DNA of 12,533 nucleotides from Verrucomicrobiia bacterium (GCA_026417675.1 JAOACV010000002.1:8084-20616), one strand, 5' to 3'. Shown: positions 1 through 10,180, counted from the first letter of the stretch. Program-made: numbers and translations. Notes: generated by a model from the sequence alone, not told the origin.

Positions 1-1
1 G

Positions 2-871
<870 letters not shown>

Positions 872-877
872 GCAGCC

Positions 878-1978
878 TCACGCCGCCAGCACGCGTTTTA
901 ACTCGCGCACCAACCGCCGGTTCTCGGGCATCGTGCCGACGGTGACGCGCACCCATTCCGGCATCGCGTAGCCGGCCATCGGACGGACGATGACGCCGCG
1001 TTTCTGCAACGCGACGAACAGCTTCGCGCCGTCGCCGACGCGAACGCAAATGAAATTAGCCGCCGAGGGGATGAACTCCAGCCGCAGCTTGTTAAACTCG
1101 GCTTCGAGATAAGCCCGCCCCCGCCGGTTTGACTGCCGCGTGCGCTCGATGTGTGCACGATCGTCGAGCGCCGCGAGCGCCCCGGCCTGGGCGACGGCGT
1201 TGACGTTGAAGGGTTGGCGCACGCGGTTGAGCAACGCGACCATTTCCTTGCCCGCGATCCCATAGCCGACGCGCAGGCCGGCCAGACCGACGATTTTCGA
1301 GAAGGTCCGCATCAAAATGATGTTTGGCGCGCGCTTCCGGGTGATGAACCGCAGCGTGTCGGGCGGATCGTCGAGGAACTCGAAATACGCCTCGTCAACC
1401 GCCACGATCGAGTGCTGCGGCACGTGGTCGAGAAAGCGGCACAGCGCGTCGTTGGCCACGCGGGTGCCCGTGGGGTTGTTCGGGTTGGCAACGAAGACGA
1501 GCTTGGTGCGGCCGTTGCAGGCCGCCAGCATCGCGTCGAGGTCGTGCGTGTGGCCTTTCATCGGCACTGCTACCGGCTTGGCGCGAAACAAACCGGCGCA
1601 GAGCATGTAGATCGCAAACGCCCGCTCGCTATAAATCACCTCGTCGCCGGGCGCGACGAACGCGTGAAAGAGCAACTCGATGATCTCGTTGGAGCCGTTG
1701 CCCAGAACGATGTTGTCCATACCCACGCCGAGGTGCTCGGCCAGGCCCTGCCGCAGGTAAAAGCCTCCGCCATCGGGATAGAGATGGACGTTCTTCAGCG
1801 CGCGACGCATCGCCGCGACTGCCTTCGGCGACGGGCCAAGGGGGTTCTCGTTGGAGGCCAGTTTGATGACCGCGTCCGGCCGCAGGCCGAGTTCGCGCGC
1901 CACTTCCTCGATGGGGCGTCCCGGCTCATAAACCGGCAGACCGGGCACGTGGGGCAAGGCAATGTTGTTCAGCGTCAT
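878..1978 (-). CDS. hisC: Histidinol-phosphate aminotransferase
   Basis: This PLP-dependent class I/II aminotransferase (366 aa, normal for the family) converts imidazole-acetol phosphate plus glutamate to L-histidinol phosphate in histidine synthesis, in the cytosol. Visible family features are SNENPLGPSP near residues 42-51, NPNNPTG at 165-171, VDEAYFEF at 194-201 with the PLP-contacting Asp195 and Tyr198, the Schiff-base lysine Lys228 in TFSK, GLRVGYG with Arg236, and the C-terminal substrate arginine Arg344 in WVRVTVGT. I chose the ATG at 1978: a GGAG ribosome-binding site lies 6 bases upstream, the family motifs begin soon after, and a -10-like TATACT lies just upstream. The frame stays open to 2341, but that adds 121 unrelated residues across the promoter. 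No other his gene is nearby, so this is a stand-alone hisC. HisC homologues may act on other aromatic or phosphorylated substrates, so the exact substrate is inferred. Confidence 0.93.
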   Translation of the reverse strand: MTLNNIALPHVPGLPVYEPGRPIEEVARELGLRPDAVIKLASNENPLGPSPKAVAAMRRALKNVHLYPDGGGFYLRQGLAEHLGVGMDNIVLGNGSNEIIELLFHAFVAPGDEVIYSERAFAIYMLCAGLFRAKPVAVPMKGHTHDLDAMLAACNGRTKLVFVANPNNPTGTRVANDALCRFLDHVPQHSIVAVDEAYFEFLDDPPDTLRFITRKRAPNIILMRTFSKIVGLAGLRVGYGIAGKEMVALLNRVRQPFNVNAVAQAGALAALDDRAHIERTRQSNRRGRAYLEAEFNKLRLEFIPSAANFICVRVGDGAKLFVALQKRGVIVRPMAGYAMPEWVRVTVGTMPENRRLVRELKRVLAA

Positions 1979-2002
1979 GGTTTCTCCGTAATCGGGCCGC
2001 GC

Positions 2003-2030
2003 AGTATAGCGATGCGCACGCCGCAGTCGA
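2003..2030 (-). promoter_or_regulatory. Candidate sigma-70 promoter of hisC
   Basis: On the minus strand there is a TATACT -10 box (2008-2003, 5 of 6 consensus) preceded by a 16-bp spacer and TCGACT (2030-2025, 4 of 6 against TTGACA). The predicted transcript start, near 1996, would give a leader of about 18 nt that contains the GGAG ribosome-binding site. The placement supports the 1978 start codon over the longer open frame. Confidence 0.5.
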
Positions 2031-2462
2031 AATCTTTTTGGCCGCTTACCTATTTGGTCCCCTAATTCACGGGAGCGGTTAAGCACGTGCAACGGCCGTG
2101 GCCTATAAAGCGACGCCGCCGAAAAAATGGCGTTGTAAACAAACCCCAACCCGCGCATCCGGCCAAAGACAAATTCCCCTAGTCGTTTCCGTGCGCGATA
2201 TGCGGCGCGCGAGCGCGCAAGAGCCGCGCATCGCAAACGACCGCCGTCAGCAATAGCCGAGTTTGTCTTTCGCCGGAAAATTGTCGCATTACCACCGTTC
2301 GCGCAAAAACTTGGAACGTCCGCGCTGGGAGGATATTGCAACGAAATGCCCCCCTTTCACCTACTGGCAGGAGGCTGGCGGCCTTGTTGAACGAGATGTT
2401 CAAGTGAACGGCAAGCTCAGGGCGGGGATCGTTCTGGCTGTCGTTTTCGGGCGTGGCATTCG
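2031..2462. other. Intergenic region between hisC and clpC, no convincing gene
   Basis: About 430 bp between the two divergent promoters hold no reading frame I believe. The open frames at 2263-2466 (plus) and 2179-2607 (minus) lack recognisable motifs, and the minus frame runs into clpC coding sequence. The only clear structure is the 60-nt imperfect hairpin at 2182-2241. The stretch is longer than a pair of simple promoters needs, so an unannotated small RNA or a regulator-binding region is possible. No tRNA-like fold or known riboswitch core was recognised. Confidence 0.5.
2182..2241. repeat. Imperfect 60-nt inverted repeat / stem-loop
   Basis: The outer arms GTCGTTT (2182-2188) and AAACGAC (2235-2241) pair over 7 bp. 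After a 6-nt bulge on the left side, GCGAT (2195-2199) pairs with ATCGC (2230-2234). After one mismatch, TGCGGC (2201-2206) pairs with GCCGCG (2223-2228, one G-T wobble). The middle can fold further as GCGC (2207-2210) with GCGC (2215-2218). No T-run follows on either strand, so this is not a classic terminator. It lies about 200 bp from hisC and about 280 bp from clpC. It could be part of a small RNA, a protein-binding site or a degenerate palindromic repeat. Confidence 0.5.
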
Positions 2463-2492
2463 TTGACAAGGGCGCGGGGAAAGTTCTAGATT
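2463..2492 (+). promoter_or_regulatory. Candidate sigma-70 promoter of clpC
   Basis: A perfect TTGACA -35 box (2463-2468) is followed by an 18-bp spacer and TAGATT (2487-2492, 4 of 6 with the key T1, A2 and T6). Transcription would begin near 2499, about 26 nt before the ATG at 2525. Because this promoter lies downstream of the earliest in-frame start (2453), it argues that clpC begins at 2525. Confidence 0.6.
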
Positions 2493-2524
2493 CGGCCGAT
2501 TTCGATGAACGGACGGGATTGACG

Positions 2525-4978
<2,454 letters not shown>

Positions 4979-5080
4979 GACGGATTTCCCGTGTCGCGGC
5001 AAACCCGAACCGGCAGCGGCGCAAGTGTCTCGCGGGCGCAAGGAGTCCCGGAAGAAGACAAGCGGCGTGCCGCCCGCCGA

Positions 5081-5114
5081 ACGCTGGCGCTCCTTTCGCC
5101 GGCGTCGCCTCTTT
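5081..5114 (+). terminator. Hairpin between clpC and mlaE, weak terminator candidate
   Basis: ACGCTGGCG (5081-5089) pairs with CGCCGGCGT (5097-5105) over 9 bp with one T-G wobble, around a 7-nt loop. The T-rich end (TCTTT, 5110-5114) comes only after a GC-rich CGCC, so it is a poor uridine tract. It may attenuate read-through from clpC into mlaE or fold within the mlaE leader. No clear promoter was found for mlaE in this 156-bp spacer. Confidence 0.35.
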
Positions 5115-5134
5115 AGGAACAGCCCATTGCAATC

Positions 5135-5926
5135 ATGGCCAACAGCGTCCTTGAGCTTCGAAGCGTGCTCGCCCGGATGGTGACCGGGTTGGGCGAGTGG
5201 GCGTTGTTACTGGCCGAGACGATCAGCTCATTTTTCCGCTATGGCGTTCGATGGGCCGACACGATCCGGCAGATGTATCACGTCGGCGTGCAGTCGCAGA
5301 CCGTGACACTGATCACGGGCGGGTTCACCGGGATGGTGTTTGCGGCGCAGACGTTCTTTCAGTTCCACAAGGTCCGCATGGACACCGCCGTCGGCGCGGT
5401 GGTGTCGCTGGCGATGTGCCGCGAGCTGGGGCCGGTGCTGACAGCCCTGATGGTGTCCGGCCGCGTCGGCGCCTCCTTCGCGGCGGAACTGGGCACGATG
5501 CGAGTGACGGAACAAGTGGACGCGCTGCGTGCGATGGCCAAGCATCCGACCGACTATTTGGTGCTGCCGCGCGTGGCCGCGATGATGACGACGTTGCCGC
5601 TGCTGACGGTGGAGGCGATTGCGGTCGGCATCCTCAGCGGCTACCTCGTGGCGGTGCACCTGTTGGGGGTTGACGGAACGTATTTTCTAATCAACATGCG
5701 CAAATACACCGGTCTGTCCGACGTGTTGCAGGGGTTGATCAAGGCCGCTTGTTTCGCGCTCTGCATTTCCACGATCTGTTGTTACAAGGGGCTGAATTGT
5801 CGCTCCGGCGCCGAGGGCGTCGGGCGCGCCACCACCGAAGCGGTCGTGGTCTCGTCGGTGACCGTGCTGATCAGCAACTTTTTCATCACGATGCTGCTCA
5901 GCCACATCCCATTCTTCCAACCGTGA
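5135..5926 (+). CDS. mlaE: MlaE-family phospholipid ABC transporter permease
   Basis: This integral inner-membrane permease (263 aa, normal length) of the MlaE/YrbE family forms the membrane core of the phospholipid transporter that maintains outer-membrane lipid asymmetry. Family hallmarks are GGFTGMVFAAQ near 62-72, ELGPVLTALMVSGRVGASFA at 97-116, the coupling-helix motif EQVDAL at 126-131, and several hydrophobic membrane segments (about 55-75, 90-110, 145-175, 200-217, 235-258). An in-frame TAG at 5114 blocks any upstream ATG. The ATG at 5135 has only a distant AGGA (5115-5118) as a possible ribosome site, so initiation looks weak or unusual. It is the first gene of mlaE-mlaF-mlaD-ispD. 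The direction of lipid flow cannot be read from sequence. No mlaC or mlaB lies in the cluster. Confidence 0.92.
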   Translation: MANSVLELRSVLARMVTGLGEWALLLAETISSFFRYGVRWADTIRQMYHVGVQSQTVTLITGGFTGMVFAAQTFFQFHKVRMDTAVGAVVSLAMCRELGPVLTALMVSGRVGASFAAELGTMRVTEQVDALRAMAKHPTDYLVLPRVAAMMTTLPLLTVEAIAVGILSGYLVAVHLLGVDGTYFLINMRKYTGLSDVLQGLIKAACFALCISTICCYKGLNCRSGAEGVGRATTEAVVVSSVTVLISNFFITMLLSHIPFFQP

Positions 5927-5938
5927 GGCGGCGCGCCG

Positions 5939-6682
5939 ATGATTCAGATCAAGAGCCTCGCCAAGTCGTTCCGCTCGACGCGCGTGTTGCAGGACGTGAA
6001 CCTGACGATTCCCGACGGCGAGAGCCTCGTCATCATCGGCCGCAGCGGTTGCGGCAAGAGCGTATTGCTCAAACACATCATCGGCTTGTTGAAGCCCGAC
6101 GCGGGAGAGGTCGTGATTGACGGGGTGGACATCGTGCCGTTAAATGAACGGCAACTGGCCCCGGTGCGGCAGCAGTTTGGCATGCTGTTTCAGGGCGCGG
6201 CGTTGTTCGACTCGATGACCGTGGCGGAAAACATCGCGTTTGCGCTCGAACGGCTGAGGCTGACGCCCAAGGAAGTGGCCCGCCGCGTCGCGGAGTCGCT
6301 GGAGATCGTCGGTCTGGCCGGCACGCAGGAGAAAATGCCGGCGGAGCTGAGCGGCGGCATGAAAAAACGCGTCGCGCTGGCCCGCGCCGTGGTCGGCAAC
6401 CCGAAAGTCCTTTTGTTTGACGAGCCGACGACCGGCCTGGACCCGATTACGGCCGACAGCATCAACAACCTGATCCTGGATTTGTGCGAACGTTTTGCTG
6501 TCACCTCCATTGCGGTGACCCACGACATGGTGAGCGCCTACAAGATTGCCGACCGTATCGCGATGCTTCACGAGGGCCGGATTCATGCCACCGGCACGCC
6601 GGAGGAAATCCAGGCCGCCGCGGACCCGGTCGTGGACAAGTTCATCCACGGTCGCGCCGAGGCGAAAGACGACGGCCACTGA
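5939..6682 (+). CDS. mlaF: MlaF-type phospholipid ABC transporter ATP-binding protein
   Basis: This cytoplasmic ATPase subunit (247 aa) pairs with MlaE and powers lipid movement through MlaD. All ATPase motifs are intact: Walker A GRSGCGKS at 34-41, Q-loop Gln85 in FQGAALFDSMTV, signature LSGGMKKRVALARA from 137, Walker B VLLFDEPTTGLDP from 157, and the switch histidine His195 in VTHDM. The SGGMKKR signature and GAALFDSMTVAENIAF wording are typical of the Mla/Ttg2A/Mkl subgroup. The ATG at 5939 lies 12 bp after the mlaE stop. A GAGG site overlaps that stop codon (5925-5928), which suggests co-translation with mlaE. The C-terminal tail ends in a charged stretch (GRAEAKDDGH). Confidence 0.94.
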   Translation: MIQIKSLAKSFRSTRVLQDVNLTIPDGESLVIIGRSGCGKSVLLKHIIGLLKPDAGEVVIDGVDIVPLNERQLAPVRQQFGMLFQGAALFDSMTVAENIAFALERLRLTPKEVARRVAESLEIVGLAGTQEKMPAELSGGMKKRVALARAVVGNPKVLLFDEPTTGLDPITADSINNLILDLCERFAVTSIAVTHDMVSAYKIADRIAMLHEGRIHATGTPEEIQAAADPVVDKFIHGRAEAKDDGH

Positions 6683-6686
6683 CGCC

Positions 6687-7694
6687 ATGAAAACCGTCAA
6701 CATCGCGGTGCGCGTTGGGATTTTCGTCATCATCGCTCTGGCGCTGCTGGCGGCACTGGTGCTGCAATTCGGCAGAATCAAGGAGCGGTTTGAGAACTAC
6801 TACCATGTCCAGGTCAACTTCCGACACCTGACCCAGATCGGCATCGGCGCCAGCGTCACGATGAGCGGCGTGGCCATCGGCAAGGTGGGCGCCATCCACC
6901 TCGCGCCCGACGGGCGCCATGTCAGCGTGCGGCTGGACATCGTGCCGTGGCGGTCGTTCCGCAAGGACGCGCGCGTCTTGCTGCGCCAGGCCGGGCTGCT
7001 CGGCGACATGTATATCGAGATCGTGCCCGTCAGCGACACGGCCCCGCTGGCGCAAAACGGGGACACATTGACCGGCGAGGATCCGCCGCCCGATCTTGGC
7101 GAACTGATCTCCGAGGGCGCGCTGGTGCTGCGCAAGCTCCACACGGCGGTCACCTCGGTCGAGAGCGTGGCCCGCACGCTCGACGAGAAGATCATCACTT
7201 CCAACACCGCCGCGCAGGTTCGCGAGAGCCTGGCGAACATCCATTCCATCACCACCAACATGACGGCCGCGACCGCCGCGCTTAACGACACCGTCCGCGA
7301 CAGCAAGCCCCGGGTCGAAACAACCCTCGCCACGGTGGAACAGGCGGCGACCAATCTGTTGGCCGTGGTGCGCCGCGCCGATCAACTACTGCAAAACGCC
7401 GACAAGCTTGTTGCGGAGAACCGCGAAGAGATTCGAGCTGCCATCCGCAACATTGATGACAGCGCGGCGAAGGTCTCGGCGATCATCAGCCGTCTCCAAA
7501 ATGGCGACGGCACGCTCGGCAAACTGTTGACCGACCCGACCCTGCACGACGAACTGACGCGGCTGATCGCCAACTGGCGGCGGTTCGGCATCCTTTACAA
7601 GGAAGGCGCGAAAGGAACCTTTACGAGAGGCCCGCGCGAATACATCTACGGTGCCGCGCCGCCAGAGAACACCCAACCCAAACAAACCCCATGA
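6687..7694 (+). CDS. mlaD: MlaD-type MCE-domain lipid transport protein
   Basis: This membrane-anchored periplasmic protein (335 aa) carries one MCE domain and is the substrate-binding partner of MlaE/MlaF. It has a short cytosolic start, one membrane helix (about 7-27, very hydrophobic), the MCE domain (about 39-115, including GASVTMSGVAIGKVG and LLGDMYIEIVP) and a long helical tail. The tail contains the GDGTLGKLLTDP motif near 273-284, common in MCE proteins. It is much longer than E. coli MlaD (about 180 aa), so the tail may form an extended helical channel or reach the outer membrane; that is inference. The ATG at 6687 lies 4 bp after the mlaF stop with no strong ribosome site, so coupling is likely. 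Upstream in-frame codons (to 6546) overlap mlaF and do not look like MCE sequence. The stop overlaps the ispD ATG. Confidence 0.92.
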   Translation: MKTVNIAVRVGIFVIIALALLAALVLQFGRIKERFENYYHVQVNFRHLTQIGIGASVTMSGVAIGKVGAIHLAPDGRHVSVRLDIVPWRSFRKDARVLLRQAGLLGDMYIEIVPVSDTAPLAQNGDTLTGEDPPPDLGELISEGALVLRKLHTAVTSVESVARTLDEKIITSNTAAQVRESLANIHSITTNMTAATAALNDTVRDSKPRVETTLATVEQAATNLLAVVRRADQLLQNADKLVAENREEIRAAIRNIDDSAAKVSAIISRLQNGDGTLGKLLTDPTLHDELTRLIANWRRFGILYKEGAKGTFTRGPREYIYGAAPPENTQPKQTP

Positions 7695-8437
7695 TCGTCG
7701 CCATCGTCGTCGCCGCGGGCAAGAGCACCCGCATGGGCCAGGACAAGATGTTCATCAAGCTCGGCGAGTTGCCGCTGATCATCCACACCTTGCTCAAGTT
7801 CCAGAACTGCCAGGCTGTCAAGCGGATCTTCCCGGTCGTCAGCGCCGGCGCGCGGCAGGAGTTTCAGAGGGTCCTGCTCGACCACCGCATCCCCAAAGTC
7901 CAGCAAATCGTCGTCGGCGGCGCGGAACGGCAGGACTCGGTTTGGAACGGTCTATGCGCGTTGCCGCCAGGCGTGGAGATCGTGCTCATTCACGATGGCG
8001 CGCGCCCGTGCGTGCCGGAGGTCTTGATTGATCAGACCATCGCCTCGGCGCGCAAGTTTGGTTCCGGCGTCGCGGCGTGCAAGGTGACAGACACGATCAA
8101 GGAAGTGGACGAGCAAGGGCGCGTGTTGACCACGGTGCCCCGCGAGAAACTCTGGGCCGCGCAAACACCGCAGGCGTTCCGGTATGACTTGATCATGCGC
8201 GCCTACCGCGCGGCGCGAGAGCGAGGCGCGAAGGTGACCGATGAGGCCGCTGCCGTGGAACTGCTGGGCGAGCCGGTGCATATCGTCGAGAGCCTTCCGA
8301 CGAACCTGAAGGTGACGACGCCCCCCGACGTGGAGATCGCCAAAGTCCTGCTGCCGACCAAGGTGGTTGTGGACCAAGGCATCGTGCCCACGGGCACATT
8401 CTACTTCGGCAAGGCCATCGAAGAGCGATACCGGTGA
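7691..8437 (+). CDS. ispD: 2-C-methyl-D-erythritol 4-phosphate cytidylyltransferase
   Basis: This cytosolic enzyme of the MEP isoprenoid pathway joins MEP and CTP to give CDP-methylerythritol. Family features are the nucleotide loop AAGKSTRMG at 8-16 followed by DKMF with Lys19, GGAERQDSVWNGL at 76-88, IHDGARPCV with Asp102, VTDTIKEVD at 132-140, PREKLWAAQTPQAF with Arg151, VTDEAAAVE at 182-190, and LKVTTPPD with Lys207. It has 248 aa, slightly longer than the usual 230, with an extra C-terminal tail after about 222. The usual PK(Q/A)F-type stretch reads DKMF here, a common variant outside proteobacteria. The ATG overlaps the mlaD stop in an ATGA tetramer and has no ribosome site of its own, which points to translational coupling. 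No ispF fusion or neighbour is seen. Confidence 0.93.
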   Translation: MIVAIVVAAGKSTRMGQDKMFIKLGELPLIIHTLLKFQNCQAVKRIFPVVSAGARQEFQRVLLDHRIPKVQQIVVGGAERQDSVWNGLCALPPGVEIVLIHDGARPCVPEVLIDQTIASARKFGSGVAACKVTDTIKEVDEQGRVLTTVPREKLWAAQTPQAFRYDLIMRAYRAARERGAKVTDEAAAVELLGEPVHIVESLPTNLKVTTPPDVEIAKVLLPTKVVVDQGIVPTGTFYFGKAIEERYR

Positions 8438-8443
8438 GTCTCG

Positions 8444-8878
8444 TCAGCGGATGGCAATGGAAATCAACAATTGCCCCTCCTGATAGGGCGGCCCCGTGAT
8501 GAAGAACGCGCTACCGCTGCTGATCGTCGCCGTCGTTTGCACGAGGTTCTCCTCGCCGCGCAGCAACTCGCACCGCAGCAGATAGTCCTTGCCGCCGGCC
8601 TTCAGCAGCTTCACGCGCAACGCGAGCTGATGGCCCAAATCCAACTGCTTGACCCCGCCTTCCTTCAGGGACGCGCCCACATGAGACAACACCTGATACT
8701 CGCGCCAGCCGAACGCTTTCACCAACCGCGTTTTGTTCTCGGCCAACTCCTTGTCTTCCTTGGCCGGCGCGGTGTTGCTGGCGTGAACCAGCCGCACGGC
8801 AAGCTGCGCGGCCTCGGCCGTCGTCAGGCTGAGAGCCAGCGCCATCGTTGTCAACAGCCATTGGACCTTGCGCGCCAT
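8444..8878 (-). CDS. Small secreted protein of unknown function, third gene of ECF cassette
   Basis: I do not recognise this 144-aa protein. Its start looks like a signal peptide: positive MARK, a hydrophobic core WLLTTMALALSLTT and a likely cleavage after AEA at residue 23. The mature part (about 120 aa) mixes charged residues with short beta-like stretches (QLALRVKLL, YLLRCELL, LLISIAIR) and has Cys at one position only (YLLRCELL), so no disulfide pair. It follows the anti-sigma gene by 5 bp on the same strand, with a GAGA-like ribosome site before the ATG, so it is very likely co-transcribed. It could be an envelope factor made under control of the ECF sigma factor or a regulator of the anti-sigma factor. 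Its stop faces the ispD stop across 6 bp. Confidence 0.75.
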   Translation of the reverse strand: MARKVQWLLTTMALALSLTTAEAAQLAVRLVHASNTAPAKEDKELAENKTRLVKAFGWREYQVLSHVGASLKEGGVKQLDLGHQLALRVKLLKAGGKDYLLRCELLRGEENLVQTTATISSGSAFFITGPPYQEGQLLISIAIR

Positions 8879-8883
8879 GTTCT

Positions 8884-9504
8884 CTAGGAACCGGTTCCTT
8901 TCTCCACCGGCGCCATGCCCGTCACCATGATTACCGGAATGTCCACGCCCGGCTCGTCGAAGCGAACTTCGCGGGCCAAGACGTTCTTCGCGTGCTGCAC
9001 GTCGTTGAAACGCACATGGTTTTGCCCGGGCGGAGGCAGCAGCGGAAGTTCGGCCGCAAGCTGCCCACCCCGGCCGGGCGCCCAGATCAGCCAGAAACCA
9101 ACAAGAGCCACCAGCAGCAACGCCGCGGTCGCCGCCGCGACCGCCATCCGCTGCGTCGGGAATATCCCGAAGACGGTCAGACCGCGCGGCCCGACCTCAT
9201 CCAGCGATGGGGCGTCGCCGTTGGACCGCGAGCTGTAAGCGAAAACTAGGTTGCCATCGGGCGCTTCGTCCGGCGTGGATTGCATGTTCGCGCGCAGCTT
9301 CTGCCAGAACATTTCGTCATTGAGCTTGCTCGCATAGACGGCCTTCTGCGCCGCCACCAAATCGCGTATCTGGCGCAATTCTTTCAGGTCGGCAGCGCAG
9401 CGGGCGCACTTCGCCGTGTGCCGCGCCAACAACGCGGCGCGCCAGCCGCGCAGTTCGTCGTCCGCGCTGGCCACCAGCCATCGTTGATACCACTTGCAGT
9501 TCAT
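8884..9504 (-). CDS. Membrane-bound zinc-type anti-sigma factor
   Basis: This protein (206 aa) very likely binds and holds the adjacent ECF sigma factor at the inner membrane until an envelope signal releases it. The N-terminal domain fits the zinc-binding anti-sigma (ZAS) pattern: Cys3, then His29, Cys33 and Cys36 in HTAKCARC, the expected H-x3-C-x2-C spacing. A linker (about 45-118) leads to one membrane helix at about 120-141, then a periplasmic tail of about 65 residues with a proline-rich start (LPLLPPPG) and the segment VDIPVIMVTGM near the end. The ATG overlaps the sigma stop in an ATGA tetramer, the usual layout for sigma/anti-sigma pairs that need balanced synthesis. The sensed signal is unknown. 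No RseB- or protease-like gene is beside it. Confidence 0.85.
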   Translation of the reverse strand: MNCKWYQRWLVASADDELRGWRAALLARHTAKCARCAADLKELRQIRDLVAAQKAVYASKLNDEMFWQKLRANMQSTPDEAPDGNLVFAYSSRSNGDAPSLDEVGPRGLTVFGIFPTQRMAVAAATAALLLVALVGFWLIWAPGRGGQLAAELPLLPPPGQNHVRFNDVQHAKNVLAREVRFDEPGVDIPVIMVTGMAPVEKGTGS

Positions 9505-10124
9505 AACACGTCCTTCAGGAGCCGTTGCAGGTGACGGCGCGCGTAAAACAGCCGTGACATCACCGTGCCCGGCGAGCAGCCGACCACTTTCGCGATCTCT
9601 TTGTATTCCAAGCCTTCAAAATCCTTCAGCAACACCACCGCTCGGTGGTCGGGCGTCAGTTGCTCCATCGCGCGCTCAATCGCCGCCCGTTGATCGGCGC
9701 GGAACGCTTCGTCCGACGGCACCGTGCCGCCGACCAGATCCACGCCGCGTTTCTCGCGCTCCGGATCGCGGCCCACGCCGTCGTCGAACTCCACCAGCTT
9801 CGCCCGCGACCGCCGCCGCACCATGTCAATCGTCAGATTCGTCGTGATCCGATACAGCCACGTATACACCGACGACTGGCCGCGGAACCGGCCAATCGAG
9901 CGCCACGCCCGGATGAACGCTTCTTGGCAAAGATCCTGAGCATCCTGCTCGTTGCGCGCCAAACCGTAAGCCAGTCCGAAAACCTTTTCGCGGTATCGGT
10001 TCACCAGTTCTTCGAAGGCCGCGGTGTCGCCGTTCTGGCTCCGTCGCACTAGCTCGGTGTCACTCGGCGCGATCGCTTCCACCGAACCTGCCGCGTTGGA
10101 CGGGGTTGCGTCGGCGCTATTCAT
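9501..10124 (-). CDS. ECF-type RNA polymerase sigma factor (RpoE-like)
   Basis: This extracytoplasmic-function sigma factor (207 aa) directs RNA polymerase to a small regulon. It has only regions 2 and 4. Region 2 (about 35-107) includes AFEELVNRYREKVFGLAYGL, DAQDLCQEAFIRAWRSI and VYTWLYRITTNLTIDMVRR. Region 4 (about 148-207) includes LTPDHRAVVLLKDFEGLEY and KEIAKVVGCSPGTVMSRLFY, the -35-binding helix-turn-helix. A charged linker of about 40 residues lies between. The first 20 residues are low-complexity and may be poorly conserved; the ATG at 10124 has only a weak ribosome site. It overlaps the anti-sigma gene by 4 bp and begins 51 bp after rtcB on the same strand. I could not find a clear GAAC-type self-regulated promoter with correct spacing, so it may rely partly on rtcB transcription. 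Confidence 0.93.
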   Translation of the reverse strand: MNSADATPSNAAGSVEAIAPSDTELVRRSQNGDTAAFEELVNRYREKVFGLAYGLARNEQDAQDLCQEAFIRAWRSIGRFRGQSSVYTWLYRITTNLTIDMVRRRSRAKLVEFDDGVGRDPEREKRGVDLVGGTVPSDEAFRADQRAAIERAMEQLTPDHRAVVLLKDFEGLEYKEIAKVVGCSPGTVMSRLFYARRHLQRLLKDVL

Positions 10125-10160
10125 GAATCTTTTGGTTCACAGAGAAATTTTTTTGGCGCG

Positions 10161-10180
10161 GTCGAACCCGCCGGTTCAAC
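10161..10180 (-). promoter_or_regulatory. Hairpin at the rtcB stop codon, upstream of the ECF gene
   Basis: On the minus strand GTTGAACC (10180-10173) pairs with GGTTCGAC (10168-10161) around a GGCG loop, 8 bp with one T-G wobble. The rtcB stop TGA sits inside the first arm. It is followed, after CGCGCC, by seven A residues and then TTT, not a T-run, so it is not a normal intrinsic terminator. The GAACC arm recurs 20 nt downstream of the second arm (10132-10136, minus strand), so the pair may also mark a protein-binding site. Confidence 0.4.

Noticed and set aside
1151..2065. A 304-codon plus-strand frame opposite hisC
   Set aside because: It is antisense to a complete, motif-rich hisC and shows no family features of its own.
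1979..2341. A 121-residue N-terminal extension of HisC in the same frame
   Set aside because: It has no similarity to aminotransferases that I recognise, spans the -10/-35 candidate, and a good GGAG ribosome site serves the ATG at 1978.
10125..10180. A classic self-regulated ECF promoter (GAAC -35 with TCTGA-like -10)
   Set aside because: GAACC elements are present, but no matching -10 lies at the usual 16-17 bp spacing.
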